Shown here piece after piece: positions 44,901-51,490 of a stretch of DNA of 64,000 nt (positions within the stretch are counted from its first letter, which is position 1; each line of letters starts with the position of its first letter). This DNA comes from Anaerococcus porci (GTDB taxonomy: Bacteria > Bacillota > Clostridia > Tissierellales > Peptoniphilaceae). The position numbers and the translations under genes are program-made. The notes under the pieces are model-generated. The model did no database searches. It was not told the origin of the DNA and saw only the letters and a list, made by a program, of their open reading frames with translations. Where the stretch lies: the NCBI RefSeq assembly GCF_009696575.1, contig NZ_VULQ01000003.1, forward strand, positions 62,001-126,000. The letters are read 5' to 3'.

Positions 44901-46809
44901 AGTCATTTATAGGGCTGGTAGATAATTTGTATTTGAAATTTCTAAGTCCTTGTGCAGCTGAGGAGAATAGGCTTATGTTAAGCTTACTAAAGTCGAGATT
45001 TTCTCCTTTTGTGCCTGCTAAAGGACTAGTGTCTACTTCTATATCCCATAAGACATTTAAGTCATTTTGGTCGATAAACATAGATGAACTTCTATTTCCA
45101 TTTGAGTCTATGATGCTTTGCTTGGATGTCCAAGAAAGTTTGTATGGGTAGACTGTTTCATCGCCTGTTTGCTCATTTATAATATAACTTGTATTTCCTA
45201 TTACTGGAGATGAGTCGGTTAAATTAACCGTCTTTGTAAGTAGGTCTTGCTCTGGGTTATTTTTTGGAGCAAGGGAGATATTTACATCTATGCTATCACT
45301 ATTTCCAATATTATCTGTATCAAAGGCTAGGCTTTGATTTATATCTAGATTTATATTAGATTTTATAGACCTAACAAAGGTGTATCTAATATAGTGATTG
45401 TCTCCATCTTCTACATAAGATGGAGTAGCTACTACCTTGCCAGAATTATCTTTTAATTGCTTTAGCGAATATGTGCCATCTGCTTTTAGATAAGGACCTA
45501 TTTTTAGGTCAAAATACCAACCAGTAGGTATAGGCCAAGTAGATGTTGCCATAACTTGTAGGCTAGTATTTACTTGAAACTCCTTATCAGAAAAACTATT
45601 AGATACCCTTAAATTATTTGGTCTAAAGTTTTCTTCCTGATCTTTTTTTACTAAGTCCTTTATTGCCTTATCATTGGCAGACATGAGTTTTTCTTCTTCA
45701 TCTGGTGTAAGGATATATTTTTCTCCAAGCTCATGGAGAAGGTCTTGAATTTCTTTGATACCGTTTTTAGGATTAGCTAGAGCGTCTTTTAATTCTTTAT
45801 CTGCCTTGTCAAAGTTTGAAGGCTCTTCTTGTTTCTTTTCTTCCGATTTTTCTTCTTGGTCTTTGTTTTCTTTTTCAGTATTAGCTTCTTGTTCAGCCTT
45901 TTTATCTTCTTCAGTCTTCTCTTCTGTTTTTTCTTCAGACTTTTTATCTTCTTCTGTTTTTTCCTTTTCAGTATTTTCTTCAGCTTTCTTATCTTCTTCT
46001 GTCTTTTTTTCTTCAGTCTTTTTTTCTTCCTCTGCTTTGGACTTTTCTTCCTTATATTGCTTAAGAAGGCTAAAGTCACTTTCTAGGGAGTCTGTATCAT
46101 ATTTTTTTACCTTATCATCTGTTAAAACTGCAAGTAGGTCTCCCTTATTTTTAATCTTTAGATTTCCCTCACTATCCTCTTCATATAAGTTAAAGTTAGG
46201 ATCAGGTGATATGTATTTATAGAAATCTAAATTGAAAAATAGCTTATCTTTTTCTTCTGCAAATCTTGTATATCCTTTGTTTTCAAAATCAAAGTTATCT
46301 AAAACTTTTAAGTCTATATAGGAATAGTTTTTGCCATATTTCTTATCAGGCTCTCTACCTTCTTTTATATCAAGGTAGGTTTTTTCATCAACTATCCTAA
46401 ACCCCTCATCTTCTTCTATTATTGATATATCTAGGTCAAGGCCTTGGTCATTGAGGTCCTTTTTTACCCTATCATATTCTTTGCTTGCTTCTTCAATAGT
46501 AGAAAAATGCCCTTTTTCATACAGGCTTATATCATCCCTATTTACAAGTCTGAAAGTACGGGTTTTATCTGATATACCAACCGCTATTGAAAATTTATTC
46601 TCATCTTCTTCTCTTTTAGCAAGATCGTTTAATTTATGGGAAATTGTAATAGAAAGATTGGTATCAGAATCTGTCTTTAAATCTTCTATTGTTTTTATGG
46701 TATTTGGGTCTAGCTCCTCAGCCTTTGATGGAAAGGCTGGAATCATAACTTGAAGAACCATAAATAGTGCCATCAAAAACGACATTACTTTTCTCAGTGC
46801 TTTTTTCAT
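32947..46809 (-). CDS. Giant Cna-B repeat surface adhesin (4,620 aa), probable pilus tip
   Basis: Signal peptide 1-35. A Lys/Glu-rich low-complexity stretch covers about 255-330, and a long adhesive region without a domain I recognise about 400-1190. Then come many SpaA/Cna-B domains; I count 16 E-box-like strands (YxLEExxxPxGY type) from about residue 1215 to near 4540. Inserted are a vWA-like domain (about 1950-2150, HVVMLVDRDKDPS with a degenerate MIDAS) and an Ig-like adhesin module (about 3675-4030). It ends with YPSTGG, a membrane helix and KKKEKLS. The start at 46809 follows TAGGAGAGC; an in-frame ATG 10 codons earlier has no such site. First gene of the pilus operon. It resembles tip adhesins with vWA domains (RrgA-like plan), but is several times longer. 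Confidence 0.9.
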   Translation of the reverse strand: MKKALRKVMSFLMALFMVLQVMIPAFPSKAEELDPNTIKTIEDLKTDSDTNLSITISHKLNDLAKREEDENKFSIAVGISDKTRTFRLVNRDDISLYEKGHFSTIEEASKEYDRVKKDLNDQGLDLDISIIEEDEGFRIVDEKTYLDIKEGREPDKKYGKNYSYIDLKVLDNFDFENKGYTRFAEEKDKLFFNLDFYKYISPDPNFNLYEEDSEGNLKIKNKGDLLAVLTDDKVKKYDTDSLESDFSLLKQYKEEKSKAEEEKKTEEKKTEEDKKAEENTEKEKTEEDKKSEEKTEEKTEEDKKAEQEANTEKENKDQEEKSEEKKQEEPSNFDKADKELKDALANPKNGIKEIQDLLHELGEKYILTPDEEEKLMSANDKAIKDLVKKDQEENFRPNNLRVSNSFSDKEFQVNTSLQVMATSTWPIPTGWYFDLKIGPYLKADGTYSLKQLKDNSGKVVATPSYVEDGDNHYIRYTFVRSIKSNINLDINQSLAFDTDNIGNSDSIDVNISLAPKNNPEQDLLTKTVNLTDSSPVIGNTSYIINEQTGDETVYPYKLSWTSKQSIIDSNGNRSSSMFIDQNDLNVLWDIEVDTSPLAGTKGENLDFSKLNISLFSSAAQGLRNFKYKLSTSPINDYNSGYTTSDKEAELLMDNTSINKSELGDKLYIRVIAPIDSNQIHQAYSMGLRLNPDTNYIKAMVDKKLEEFRKIPTIFKWIEGLEQAQTYANVPFNLIETNIVANNAYQDKFTNENFFYDSTRTIVANRVTDNRVDWSAQDLIRLGEDEDLGLETPDFLLNGIGDKQDLSKTKVYFVPLVDGGYRRTTRVRDVLLDNGRYYPGTIVSYTYENQTGSRNDTYNMRTTIKEKKNDIFDPSSVLDRGGYIDLYTEKISQDELMNGFIAYMEYPYTIMRINRNFDMGLCFNSGTDDPTIKGKKGIFLDKNENPSGDFLISRLNENVKGNSNTSGYRLVPKLQEYGQYNRDGSKSQGQAMEDLMKRIFFYSEQVKKNYTSKTGEIMHRQVESSMLQRVIHHYTDGVDIRRDYFSNSSTYNSDSWKVDYTLGGPNISGTSKKEKQFEGSDQSRMTYDEHGNRFRMLKDNETRIGNYPPVSDLQIEYADDIIKLVEASYGNNSDWSEDKAKSVKLIFYSHTDPGKYQELISAHVVEPIEIDKFKEDGKTRLSGATFIFTNIYTGEVEKYKTNDQDSGKIYLKPGAYRVSELAPEGYEAIKPFRIVVERKEINPDDGPYLYKNLPSIHVNDGYKTEVKLSEVPTSADGRKLVELDNDKLKIKVTNIQDNLGKVEFTKKNKHTKLDGAEFTLTKLKATNLSEAQANQTDFDTKTDGSLLYQQKSTGSYGDFKFEQMPKGFYILEETSVPKGYEKAPKLILEAKETTDSAGKKKVEVSFVDKNIYNVKTNQNEIINETKKTSIKFRKVREDVLADPSHEHLGLSNAKFRLYSLRTIDNEFYLKEVYSDNTEKTNPPAALIDGQQAKNGGYFVFDNLSEGEYLLEELQAPKGYSKVDFFGWKLVVKENSKGNLESKLYKIPTEKDLDKDVEELEEVSLDDIIKSDENSGSTKAYQIGNDIRKIDINFAKYLASSDGVYNPILANEKLVDEIGQPVSFDLYKSDYYGTIIGDKINEKPIIQNIFKTNSEDRVFKEEKYDYQFEIHDLEFGGYYVLRENNPPKGYKKANDILLKVEAEAIADEGQMKVIVRDPNNNTKYGEHAIFEGVIDYKKEAKLGELYIKKTGDAIAPYKGKVGLRRAYFRLYTATDDFEIKKNAQGFAEEYIQKVSPGEAITKPNPDNPNEQIGKDPKELPKNQGIIIFDQLKPGKYVLEEYRGPAGYERDPNPWYILVRDDGTVLKSRQKINLTPELSRMVLNSPRLENTGLDLSNIESLSAVSSANLDSKFYSVDTKNANIDVDASAVNTDEGTRDIKLTIIPKIRTTIEDKTRPKKIHVVMLVDRDKDPSNSGFISSPTSLDGNINKFITDLRDTAQKYGSQVDISFIQYSGVSNQNKMLLDKVNLADYDYLGKEDYPMKLIRANNIVTEDTKIRDYLTAFGVSQRNTITDDSSYMLMVTRKKDFNSWVNSIMSNDASYDEKFVINLPSHNGNISNRFSEGGYNKYRQSEITSAFKGYESWVSHVDTLTNPDNTGAYTGYRDYMADKAISGIDHFDFKATNYWIGNQWVKNIAPYVQKDFFDSLLVEDNFVKKGPSTSIDESLLKNGQLQIRPDPHVSLISNSFNKESNGQEEPLSKVSANTADGIYRFDIPSPNNTANEGEEYVINYKLRLDDDASVNQDYLIHDILKWIPDKKNSSDFENLDTNNLIIRRNEKVNPPTPQGDINLKVDFTYSNQINGEEDKTQPSGKAGSIKLQVGDGLSWTDVADVKDAPYQGSLDFANLDPSRQYRVVYTRDEKNANEWATETVSVYPVDFKKVDPNTNQVTIEIANGNLTEIFNNDESGFRIPLRVSKVNSNKGTLTGSQFKARKIINGEKAPEYIDGKPTGNYTYPKYYNEEFDAVSEATGEPGDNYFRELTPGIYELEEIKTPDASYKIPKDKDGNPMKWYFKVYVNKDKSPRDADYMNIDFGFSHTFSESDDFNKAISDEEKQKLIGTTIKGLGVDDPVFNKYAKIVADDGRSYPARPDAPYKKIHDVQVTNYKNKTKLNFKKVDLNYNAISGAKFRLIKVKTNKDGTVQTSFFGNKPVEDTYEEDIIENEAVIHKKGDPIYKEEAISDKILGVEFNDIPEGTYILEEIAPAEGYKKNDGYITITFTENEQGKWKQVVKADSYPYKTDQNGNLSAITNAKSYIDLKFQKLDNKGEEVRAADFKLSEVDKKGEKIEGGYEKTIYSYDNSRFNFDNLGPGRYKLEETRILDRFQKPNPWFFTIKVKDKSTGELEIVSENKNDLSIREVTDKKDESDYQIINYEKTKFNFTKLKEDDTPLKDAVFSLKKVRDKIHDGDLASEDKTIGYLYDENGKFKGVYNGKYQEGTGVDSTSGATTAYYRKARSQTDGSVNFYDLTEGIYELEEIIIPEGYSSNSSQYRWIIEVKKGKNGLEVIYDKTREKSYYEKYDQAYDEKYKQNNFDKSDNLSLSPYGNKLINHKNTTDLKWKKVSDKAENPIKSETKFTLYKNSNDPDDLDKAKSGQAIAAPYEVVSSDGAFEITDLSKGVYTLAETSPPTGYKKMDRYIVIQIKEDGNNHLQKTFYELKLNDNGQYEIVGNFADFDYILANIPRIGKPSLRKDKDSDFWIRNFEKDYFVFSKISLNGRPRPNNYDNIKTGYLKLKLSPADDNTNKNAKTYTKEVNLAGDPNLNIYKFEVDDISEGTYILEELMAPDGYQKTLKKYKIKFTRENGSFTAMLVAVLNEDGSILVDKQNRPIDETGDVISTLPPLTPLRGVEVNGPLKIVNKKIGIEFTKVDKQTDKPLANVEFVLERQDDSAKDYYPVTRNLDLIMTEKETGKRYIIKNGEKVYETSYNRLDDYKLKSNIDGKFKLENLKDGYYRIMETKVPDGYMKPQGSVKEFRVIDDDIEILTQHGYQKITDENKTRLTKIVNYKPGKGRFSINKTNEEGKKLQGVKFTLTSIDGTSFVQTTNSEGKAEFTDLPNGFYWLMETSTLDGYMLDKQKKPVLIGDQSWTVPDKPINPEDVSDRLIFDGKQASVKSVGGKSESEQVVYPNEGEAIFAQFRFKLREGEMVKPGDTFTVNFSDNVDLDGIVKDNDGVGKTDSSFLDMMSPSGKIAKAKINDDRKSITYTFTNFVENYKPEDMQMFIQLYPDRIKIDHTQDFPIRVTIGNPRYAKADQIFTDNIRVDYSVMLDGQGTRSYANPTTDAWMYNLRVDPKEKTFTAVVYYNLWNKSLYNKNLTFTTNQPIDANSLSVRIYKKTGRGFAQNWRNGYLPQSNAVDFDNRSDLRFIGDGFTTHYVPVYDQWNRLLGYNPNETKLLTFPEEYFNARGDEDSTYVLEIKGKLSDSSKATSLLSSVNYSHREYYCLDAYGRKTTSCPRWTHYTDYTGEAHSWSKFYVPGASGEGKLEFNFVNYKNVIEYTKIDGGVISNVNTDNPTGETSHKPDLDVLGVLEGAEFELRKDGVKVEGSERKSDVYGKFSWKGLAEGSYEVWETKAPHGYKLPEKRVSSFKVDKDGHFIDILDNKQIIANYKRADLKLKKLDQDGNPLEGAQFLLEGKDVEGYDDRTLKSDSKGQVTFEDLAYGKYTLKEMKAPDGYNKTDKTWEIEVTRDGKILWTNSFDDSLEIKDATVTNLQGQSSANLDSKIVGINKDKKVFRQYNLVKLNGTEKDIRIRADSGVKLNDSNTQVRVIPVNNTSTLDAPTVIDKNANFKLAYDKNTINLVIEENKGKEDTPEGSSSEESSTNPQRTYLVIVDMPYNKDGKVGAGLAYGVLEASGFKTTESIDKYVAYDSSISQGQDKHNPGFANDKYLLRNQYDMTLVLENKKNPDIYFEKVDSTNKETKLQGAEFVLQKKIGETYLTITKEGKEVDPTNMNDKAWTATSDDKGRFEFKSIPDGDYQVKEVKAPRGYANLKPIAYKFKVQNGKIYKEDLEGRLEDKELENSDENREQIENKKAVYPSTGGPGVWIGFTIIGLALMILAVLSYSKKKEKLS

Positions 46810-47426
46810 ATGCTCTCCTATTTCTATGTGGATATACAAGCTTGCTTTAGCTATCTTTGCACTATCTAAACTAAACCTAAATTTTACTGACCAAGTCGGT
46901 TCAACTTTTTAATAAGTTCGAAGCTTATATGGGCTTTAAGTTAGTTTATTGTTTTTCAGCATTTTAATTCATTTTACTTAAGCTTATGTAGTTTTTTTAT
47001 AAAACTAACATATTTTAAAAAAACCGATAAAATTCACAAATATTTTATTAATATTTAAAAGTTTATTTAATTATATACCTAAAAATATTTTAAGTCAACA
47101 AAATTCTCACATATTTAAGTTCCCAAAATTGTTTAAAATTTTTTGGCGATATCCTTTTCATCTGTCTTAGTTTACAGCAATTTTCAATTAATTATTATCA
47201 ATTATTATTTTAGCTATCCATACAATAATATTATATATTTAACAATGATAGGTTTTCTGCTTTAAAGACTTTTTTAGAAAGTAGGCTATTATCATATAGA
47301 AATACATTTTTCAAAATATTTAGCAATAAAAAAGTAGATGAAGTTTCCAAATATCATCTACTTTTCTATAATCTAAGCATTCATTCTAGAGTAATTTCTC
47401 ATAATTATTATTTATAATTTTATATT
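46810..47426. other. Intergenic region upstream of the pilus operon
   Basis: Over 600 bases without a gene. The half next to the adhesin is less AT-rich and should hold the operon promoter and leader, but I find no pair of boxes I trust. The other half is AT-rich and ends in the terminator at 47330-47365. Confidence 0.5.
47330..47365 (-). terminator. Terminator of the lacAB-PTS operon
   Basis: Stem AAAAGTAGATGA/TCATCTACTTTT with 12-base loop, A-rich on its left so that U residues follow on the minus strand, about 60 bases past the IIC stop. Confidence 0.75.
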
Positions 47427-48833
47427 CTAATTATTATTATTTTTGTATTCTTCGTTTCTTAATTGCATTTGTTTCTTATACCACAAGAATAGTAGTAAAT
47501 AAACTGCTATAACTGCTAGAGCTATAAGAATCATTTTTCCACCTTGTCCATTAGCAAGTCCAACAAAGTAAGCTACAAATTTTTCTATAGGTCCTTCAAG
47601 TGTTGAGTGTGTTATTAGTGCTGTACTTGGCAATCCTTCTGGGAAGGCATGAACTGATTTAGCTGCTTCTGTTACATATGGTGCAATTAATGTGCCTGAC
47701 CATAAAAATATTGGCAACATGAACACACCTATGATAATCATTCTAATAATTTTACCTCTTGTAACTACTAAAAGTGATGGTGTAAGTCCCATAGCTATGA
47801 TTCCACCTAATGGTAGAACTTTATTTCCAGGTAAAATTAAAGCCATAAGTAACATAATAGGAGCAAGAATATTTGCTGCTGCCCACATTTCTGATCTTCC
47901 TGCAACGAATGGCCAGTCAAGTCCTATGTTAAGTTTACGTCCACCAAGTTTATTGTTAGTAAAATCTGCTATTCCTTGTGATAGGGGTTCTACTGATTCT
48001 ATAAACCATTGACCTATAACTGAAAATAGCTCCAAACATGTAGCTGCTGTAAATGCAAGACCAAATGTATCAATTATTGGCATTCCAGCTAGTATACCTA
48101 TAAATAGTCCTAGATAAATTCCTATTGCAAATTTTGAACCCCAGAAGCCAATCTTTGAGTTAAGTTTTGCAGCATCAAAGTCGTATTTATCTAAAAATGG
48201 AAATAATTTATCAATTATTTTATCAAATACCATAACAATAGGATTCATCATGTAGTTCATGTGGGTTGTTGTCATTGGATTGTCTTCTGGAGCATCTAAT
48301 AAGTCATTAAATGTTGGTTTCATAAGATCTGAATTTATAATCTTTAGTACACCTATAAATATTACTAAGATTGTAGCAACTATTAAATTTGCTCCCATAT
48401 ATATTGCGAATAGACCTGTAATAGCTAAGTGCCAAATATCAAATATATCTACATCTAATGTATTTGTCTTTTTTAAAAATAGCATTACTAAGTTTACAAT
48501 AATCATTACCAATAAAAAGTATAGGGTATATGGTGAACCCCACGTAATTGTAGCAAGTGGTGCCCAACCTACATCTGTAATACTTAACTCTACTCCTGTT
48601 CTTTCAACAAATTGTTGTAGAGCTTGTGAGAAATTAGTAGTCAATATTCCCATTATTGCTCCAATAGCTGTAATCGCTATCGCAAGTTTAATACCACCTT
48701 CTAAAGCCCTCGAAAATTTTACTCCTACCAATACAGATATTAATGTTAATACTATCATCATTAATACTGCCGGAGTCATAAAGTCCATAAAATTACCAAA
48801 CAAGACATTGGCAAAATCAATTATAGCTTTCAT
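47427..48833 (-). CDS. PTS galactitol-type IIC membrane component
   Basis: 468 residues with about ten to twelve helices. It has features of the GatC family, such as the early GVKFSRALEGGIKLA segment and the NIGLDWPFVAGRSEMWAAAN loop. It forms the sugar channel with the IIB and IIA encoded directly before it. With lacA and lacB in the operon, the cargo is most likely galactose or a related sugar taken up as the 6-phosphate. Last gene of the operon. Confidence 0.9.
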   Translation of the reverse strand: MKAIIDFANVLFGNFMDFMTPAVLMMIVLTLISVLVGVKFSRALEGGIKLAIAITAIGAIMGILTTNFSQALQQFVERTGVELSITDVGWAPLATITWGSPYTLYFLLVMIIVNLVMLFLKKTNTLDVDIFDIWHLAITGLFAIYMGANLIVATILVIFIGVLKIINSDLMKPTFNDLLDAPEDNPMTTTHMNYMMNPIVMVFDKIIDKLFPFLDKYDFDAAKLNSKIGFWGSKFAIGIYLGLFIGILAGMPIIDTFGLAFTAATCLELFSVIGQWFIESVEPLSQGIADFTNNKLGGRKLNIGLDWPFVAGRSEMWAAANILAPIMLLMALILPGNKVLPLGGIIAMGLTPSLLVVTRGKIIRMIIIGVFMLPIFLWSGTLIAPYVTEAAKSVHAFPEGLPSTALITHSTLEGPIEKFVAYFVGLANGQGGKMILIALAVIAVYLLLFLWYKKQMQLRNEEYKNNNN

Positions 48834-48867
48834 CTTTTTCTCCTTAAATCATTTTTGAATTGTGATT

Positions 48868-49173
48868 TTATTTTAAATTGTTTTCTTTGATTATTTTTTC
48901 AACTTGATCATAAACTGGTTTAGCCATAGCTGGCATTCTATAAAGAATAGGACCGGCATCAACTGTAGGAGTTTTTACATCAAAACCTAAATCTGTTTTT
49001 GAAATTCTTGCAAAAATATCATATTTGCTTAGCATATCCTCAGTGATATCCTTTACCATTACTGCATCACATTTTAAAGCATAACCTCTATTTTTCATTT
49101 CTGTTTCCATTGCGTTTTTAATTTGATGGCTAGAGTTAACTCCAGCTCCACAAGCTGCTAACATTTTAATCAT
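48868..49173 (-). CDS. PTS galactitol-type IIB component
   Basis: 101 residues, a whole IIB domain of the galactitol/lactose fold. The phospho-acceptor is C8 in LAACGAGVNSSHQ. It receives phosphate from the IIA at 49185 and passes it to the sugar in IIC. AGGAGG-like site before the ATG; 34 bases before the IIC gene. Confidence 0.92.
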   Translation of the reverse strand: MIKMLAACGAGVNSSHQIKNAMETEMKNRGYALKCDAVMVKDITEDMLSKYDIFARISKTDLGFDVKTPTVDAGPILYRMPAMAKPVYDQVEKIIKENNLK

Positions 49174-49184
49174 AATTTTTCCTC

Positions 49185-49652
49185 CTAAAATTTTTCCTTA
49201 ATAAAATTATAAATATAATCAACGTCGTTCGATTCAAACATTTTCCCAATATCTTCAGTTTTTGTAACAAAATCCATTATCTGAGATAATATGTTAGTTT
49301 GTTCTCCACCACTTTTATTCAAAATCATAAAGGCAAAGTCGACCAAAATCTCTTTATCTGGCTCAATCATATTATTAAATTTAAGACTATTTTTCAATTT
49401 AATAGGTATGATTTTTGTTACATTTACTGTAGATGGCTCTGTATGTGGAATGGCAATGTTTGAAAGATTAGGATTAACAACAGACATATCCATACCTGTT
49501 GGATAATTCTTCTCTCTTTCTAAAATCATTTCGTAAAAGTTTTCTTTTACAAATGATTTTTCTAGAAGCTTTTGATAAATATAATAAAACAAATCTTCCT
49601 TATTTTTTGCATCAGATACATATATACAATCTTTATCAAATAGTTCAGTCAT
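49185..49652 (-). CDS. PTS fructose/mannitol-fold IIA component
   Basis: 155 residues from the start at 49652. H70 in NIAIPHTEP is the phospho-acceptor. The fold is the PTS EIIA type 2 (GatA-like). An in-frame ATG at 49688 would overlap the end of lacB by 28 bases; both are possible, but the shorter start matches the family's usual opening and needs no overlap. It donates phosphate to the IIB downstream. Confidence 0.88.
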   Translation of the reverse strand: MTELFDKDCIYVSDAKNKEDLFYYIYQKLLEKSFVKENFYEMILEREKNYPTGMDMSVVNPNLSNIAIPHTEPSTVNVTKIIPIKLKNSLKFNNMIEPDKEILVDFAFMILNKSGGEQTNILSQIMDFVTKTEDIGKMFESNDVDYIYNFIKEKF

Positions 49653-49660
49653 TTTAATAC

Positions 49661-50191
49661 CTAGTCGTGATAATAACCTTTCTTCCATTTTTCGATATAT
49701 TCATCAAAAAACTCATCATTGTTTACTTGGTTTTCTTTATCTTTATCATATTTATCTTCAAGAGCCATTAATTTATCTATTAATTTTTTGTTTTCTTCTG
49801 TTTCTTTGTATTTTGAATTTATAAATGAATCAACAATTTCTAAAGCTAAATCTTTGCCGACTATCATTCCACCGAAGGCAATTACATTGGCATTTAATTC
49901 TTCTCTTGCGTATTGGGCTGTTATACAGTCCCTAACCAAGGCACAACGTGCACCAAATGTTTTATTTACTGCTGTTGATATCCCAACACCTGTTCCACAT
50001 AAAACTACTCCAAGATCACATTTGCCACTTACTACAAGTTCTGCAACTTTTTTCCCATAAATTGGATAATGTGTTCTTGTATTATCGTAAGTTCCAACAT
50101 CGACTACCTCATGTCCTAGACTTTTTAAATGGTCTGAAACTTGCATTTTTAAACTTGTGACAATATGGTCACAACCTAAAGCTATTTTCAT
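49661..50191 (-). CDS. lacB: Galactose-6-phosphate isomerase subunit LacB
   Basis: 176 residues, RpiB/LacB fold. [53 protein letters not shown] and the C-terminal [16 protein letters not shown] closely follow staphylococcal and streptococcal LacB. With LacA it converts galactose-6-phosphate to tagatose-6-phosphate. AAGGAG precedes the ATG. The next steps (LacC, LacD) are not in the window. Confidence 0.95.
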   Translation of the reverse strand: MKIALGCDHIVTSLKMQVSDHLKSLGHEVVDVGTYDNTRTHYPIYGKKVAELVVSGKCDLGVVLCGTGVGISTAVNKTFGARCALVRDCITAQYAREELNANVIAFGGMIVGKDLALEIVDSFINSKYKETEENKKLIDKLMALEDKYDKDKENQVNNDEFFDEYIEKWKKGYYHD

Positions 50192-50219
50192 TATTTCTCC
50201 TTGAATTATATAGTTAGTA

Positions 50220-50672
50220 TTATAGCATCTTGTTAAGCATGTCTATCCTAATTTGATGACGTCCACCATCATATCCATGGCTTAAAAAACTCTTTAAACA
50301 ACTTTTTGCAAGAGCTTCACCTACAACTTCTTGTCCTAGGACTAATATTCTTGCACCATTGTGTCTTTTTGTCATAAGTGCTGATCTTTCATCAGATACT
50401 TCGGCAGCTACTATGCCTTTGAATTTAGAGCATGCCATATAAGAGCCGGCACCATAGTTATCGATTACAACTCCTACTGAGCTATCATCTGTTTTTTCTT
50501 TTAGTTGACTATTTTCTTCTAAAAGCTTTTCGCATACAACAGATGAACTATCTACGAAGTCAAAACCATCTTTTGATAAATCCTCATATTCATATCCCAT
50601 TTTTTCAATCTCATTTTTAAGGATATCTTTTAATCTTTTACCATTGGTGTCCGATGATATATATATCTTCAT
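50220..50672 (-). CDS. lacA: Galactose-6-phosphate isomerase subunit LacA
   Basis: 150 residues. [48 protein letters not shown] and [14 protein letters not shown] align with LacA of Gram-positive cocci. A short acidic insertion around 58-68 is longer than I recall for the family. It forms the heteromeric isomerase with LacB. First gene of the operon; AAGGAGGG precedes the ATG, and a strong promoter with a palindrome lies upstream. Confidence 0.94.
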   Translation of the reverse strand: MKIYISSDTNGKRLKDILKNEIEKMGYEYEDLSKDGFDFVDSSSVVCEKLLEENSQLKEKTDDSSVGVVIDNYGAGSYMACSKFKGIVAAEVSDERSALMTKRHNGARILVLGQEVVGEALAKSCLKSFLSHGYDGGRHQIRIDMLNKML

Positions 50673-50718
50673 GACGAAACCCTCCTTTTTCTTTTTTGTT
50701 TATTTTTGTTTACTAATG

Positions 50719-50759
50719 TTCTTTATATAAAGAATATACCATTCTCAAACAAATGTCAA
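50719..50759 (-). promoter_or_regulatory. lacAB-PTS promoter with overlapping palindrome
   Basis: On the minus strand TTGACA (50759-50754), 17-base spacer, TATTCT (50736-50731). The perfect 16-bp palindrome TTCTTTATATAAAGAA (50719-50734) covers the -10 and start point, a natural repressor site. From 50760 to 51281 I see no gene. Confidence 0.7.
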
Positions 50760-51281
50760 CACCAAATTTGAAAAAGTTTTCAATTATTTATGAAATTTAT
50801 ATAAACTAAGTTATTATAATCTGATTAAATAGGGCTTTTTGGCTAAAAAAACCTAATTAAAGAAGGATAAAAAAATCTAGGATAAAAATAAAATTACCGG
50901 CAAGCACTGACTATGACAGGAGTTTATAGCTTTTTATAAGAATATTAAAATTTACAGTCTTTTCATTTTTAAAAAAACATTTCCCTAACTTGTATTTTAA
51001 TGAAAGAGCTAAGATAATTTTAAAAATTATATATTATAAGAGGAGATAAAAATATAATATAATAATTTTTTTGTATTTTAATATATTTTTTAAAATTTAT
51101 TATAAAGAAGCTTAAAGGCTTATTTTGTATCGTTTTCATATGTTTTTTATTTATTTTATTTTCTAATTTAGGCGATATTCTTTCTATATATATTTATAAT
51201 TTTTGTATCTTTTTAATATTTTTCTCTAATTATTATCTGAGCAAAATTTATAAATTTAACAATCAATTTTTTTATAAAACT

Positions 51282-51324
51282 TTGACAAAGTAATATAATT
51301 ATATTATAATAATGGTAATTACCA
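51282..51324 (+). promoter_or_regulatory. Consensus promoter with TGGTAATTACCA operator
   Basis: TTGACA (51282-51287), 17-base spacer, TATAAT (51305-51310), a perfect consensus. TGGTAATTACCA (51313-51324), a perfect 12-bp palindrome, lies on the start point. Such TGGT-N4-ACCA dyads suit GntR/HutC repressors of amino-sugar genes. A leader of about 165 bases follows. Confidence 0.75.
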
Positions 51325-51490
51325 GGTTAGTATTTACATCTATTTATCTTTTACTTTTATATGTTTTAATATACAAATTTAAAAGATAAAGGCTTAGAGT
51401 TTTTGTTTTTTTATTTTTTCATTAGGGAAAATGTTTTAACAAATGCTTTTTTTAGTAAATATTAAAATTTATTTAATGAAAGGAGGTTTA

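Noticed and set aside
45830-46060. Regular short repeats resembling a CRISPR or tandem array
   Set aside because: They are in-frame GAA/AAG/ACA-type codon repeats coding for the Lys/Glu stalk; there are no constant repeats with unique spacers.
45755-46222. Open frames of 96-155 codons on both strands over the Lys/Glu-rich part of the adhesin gene
   Set aside because: They are shadows of a low-complexity repeat; composition is almost only Ser/Phe or Lys/Arg and no ribosome-binding site fits.
48259-48858. 199-codon plus-strand frame over the IIC gene
   Set aside because: It is the antisense of a membrane protein gene; the minus-strand frame has clear family motifs.
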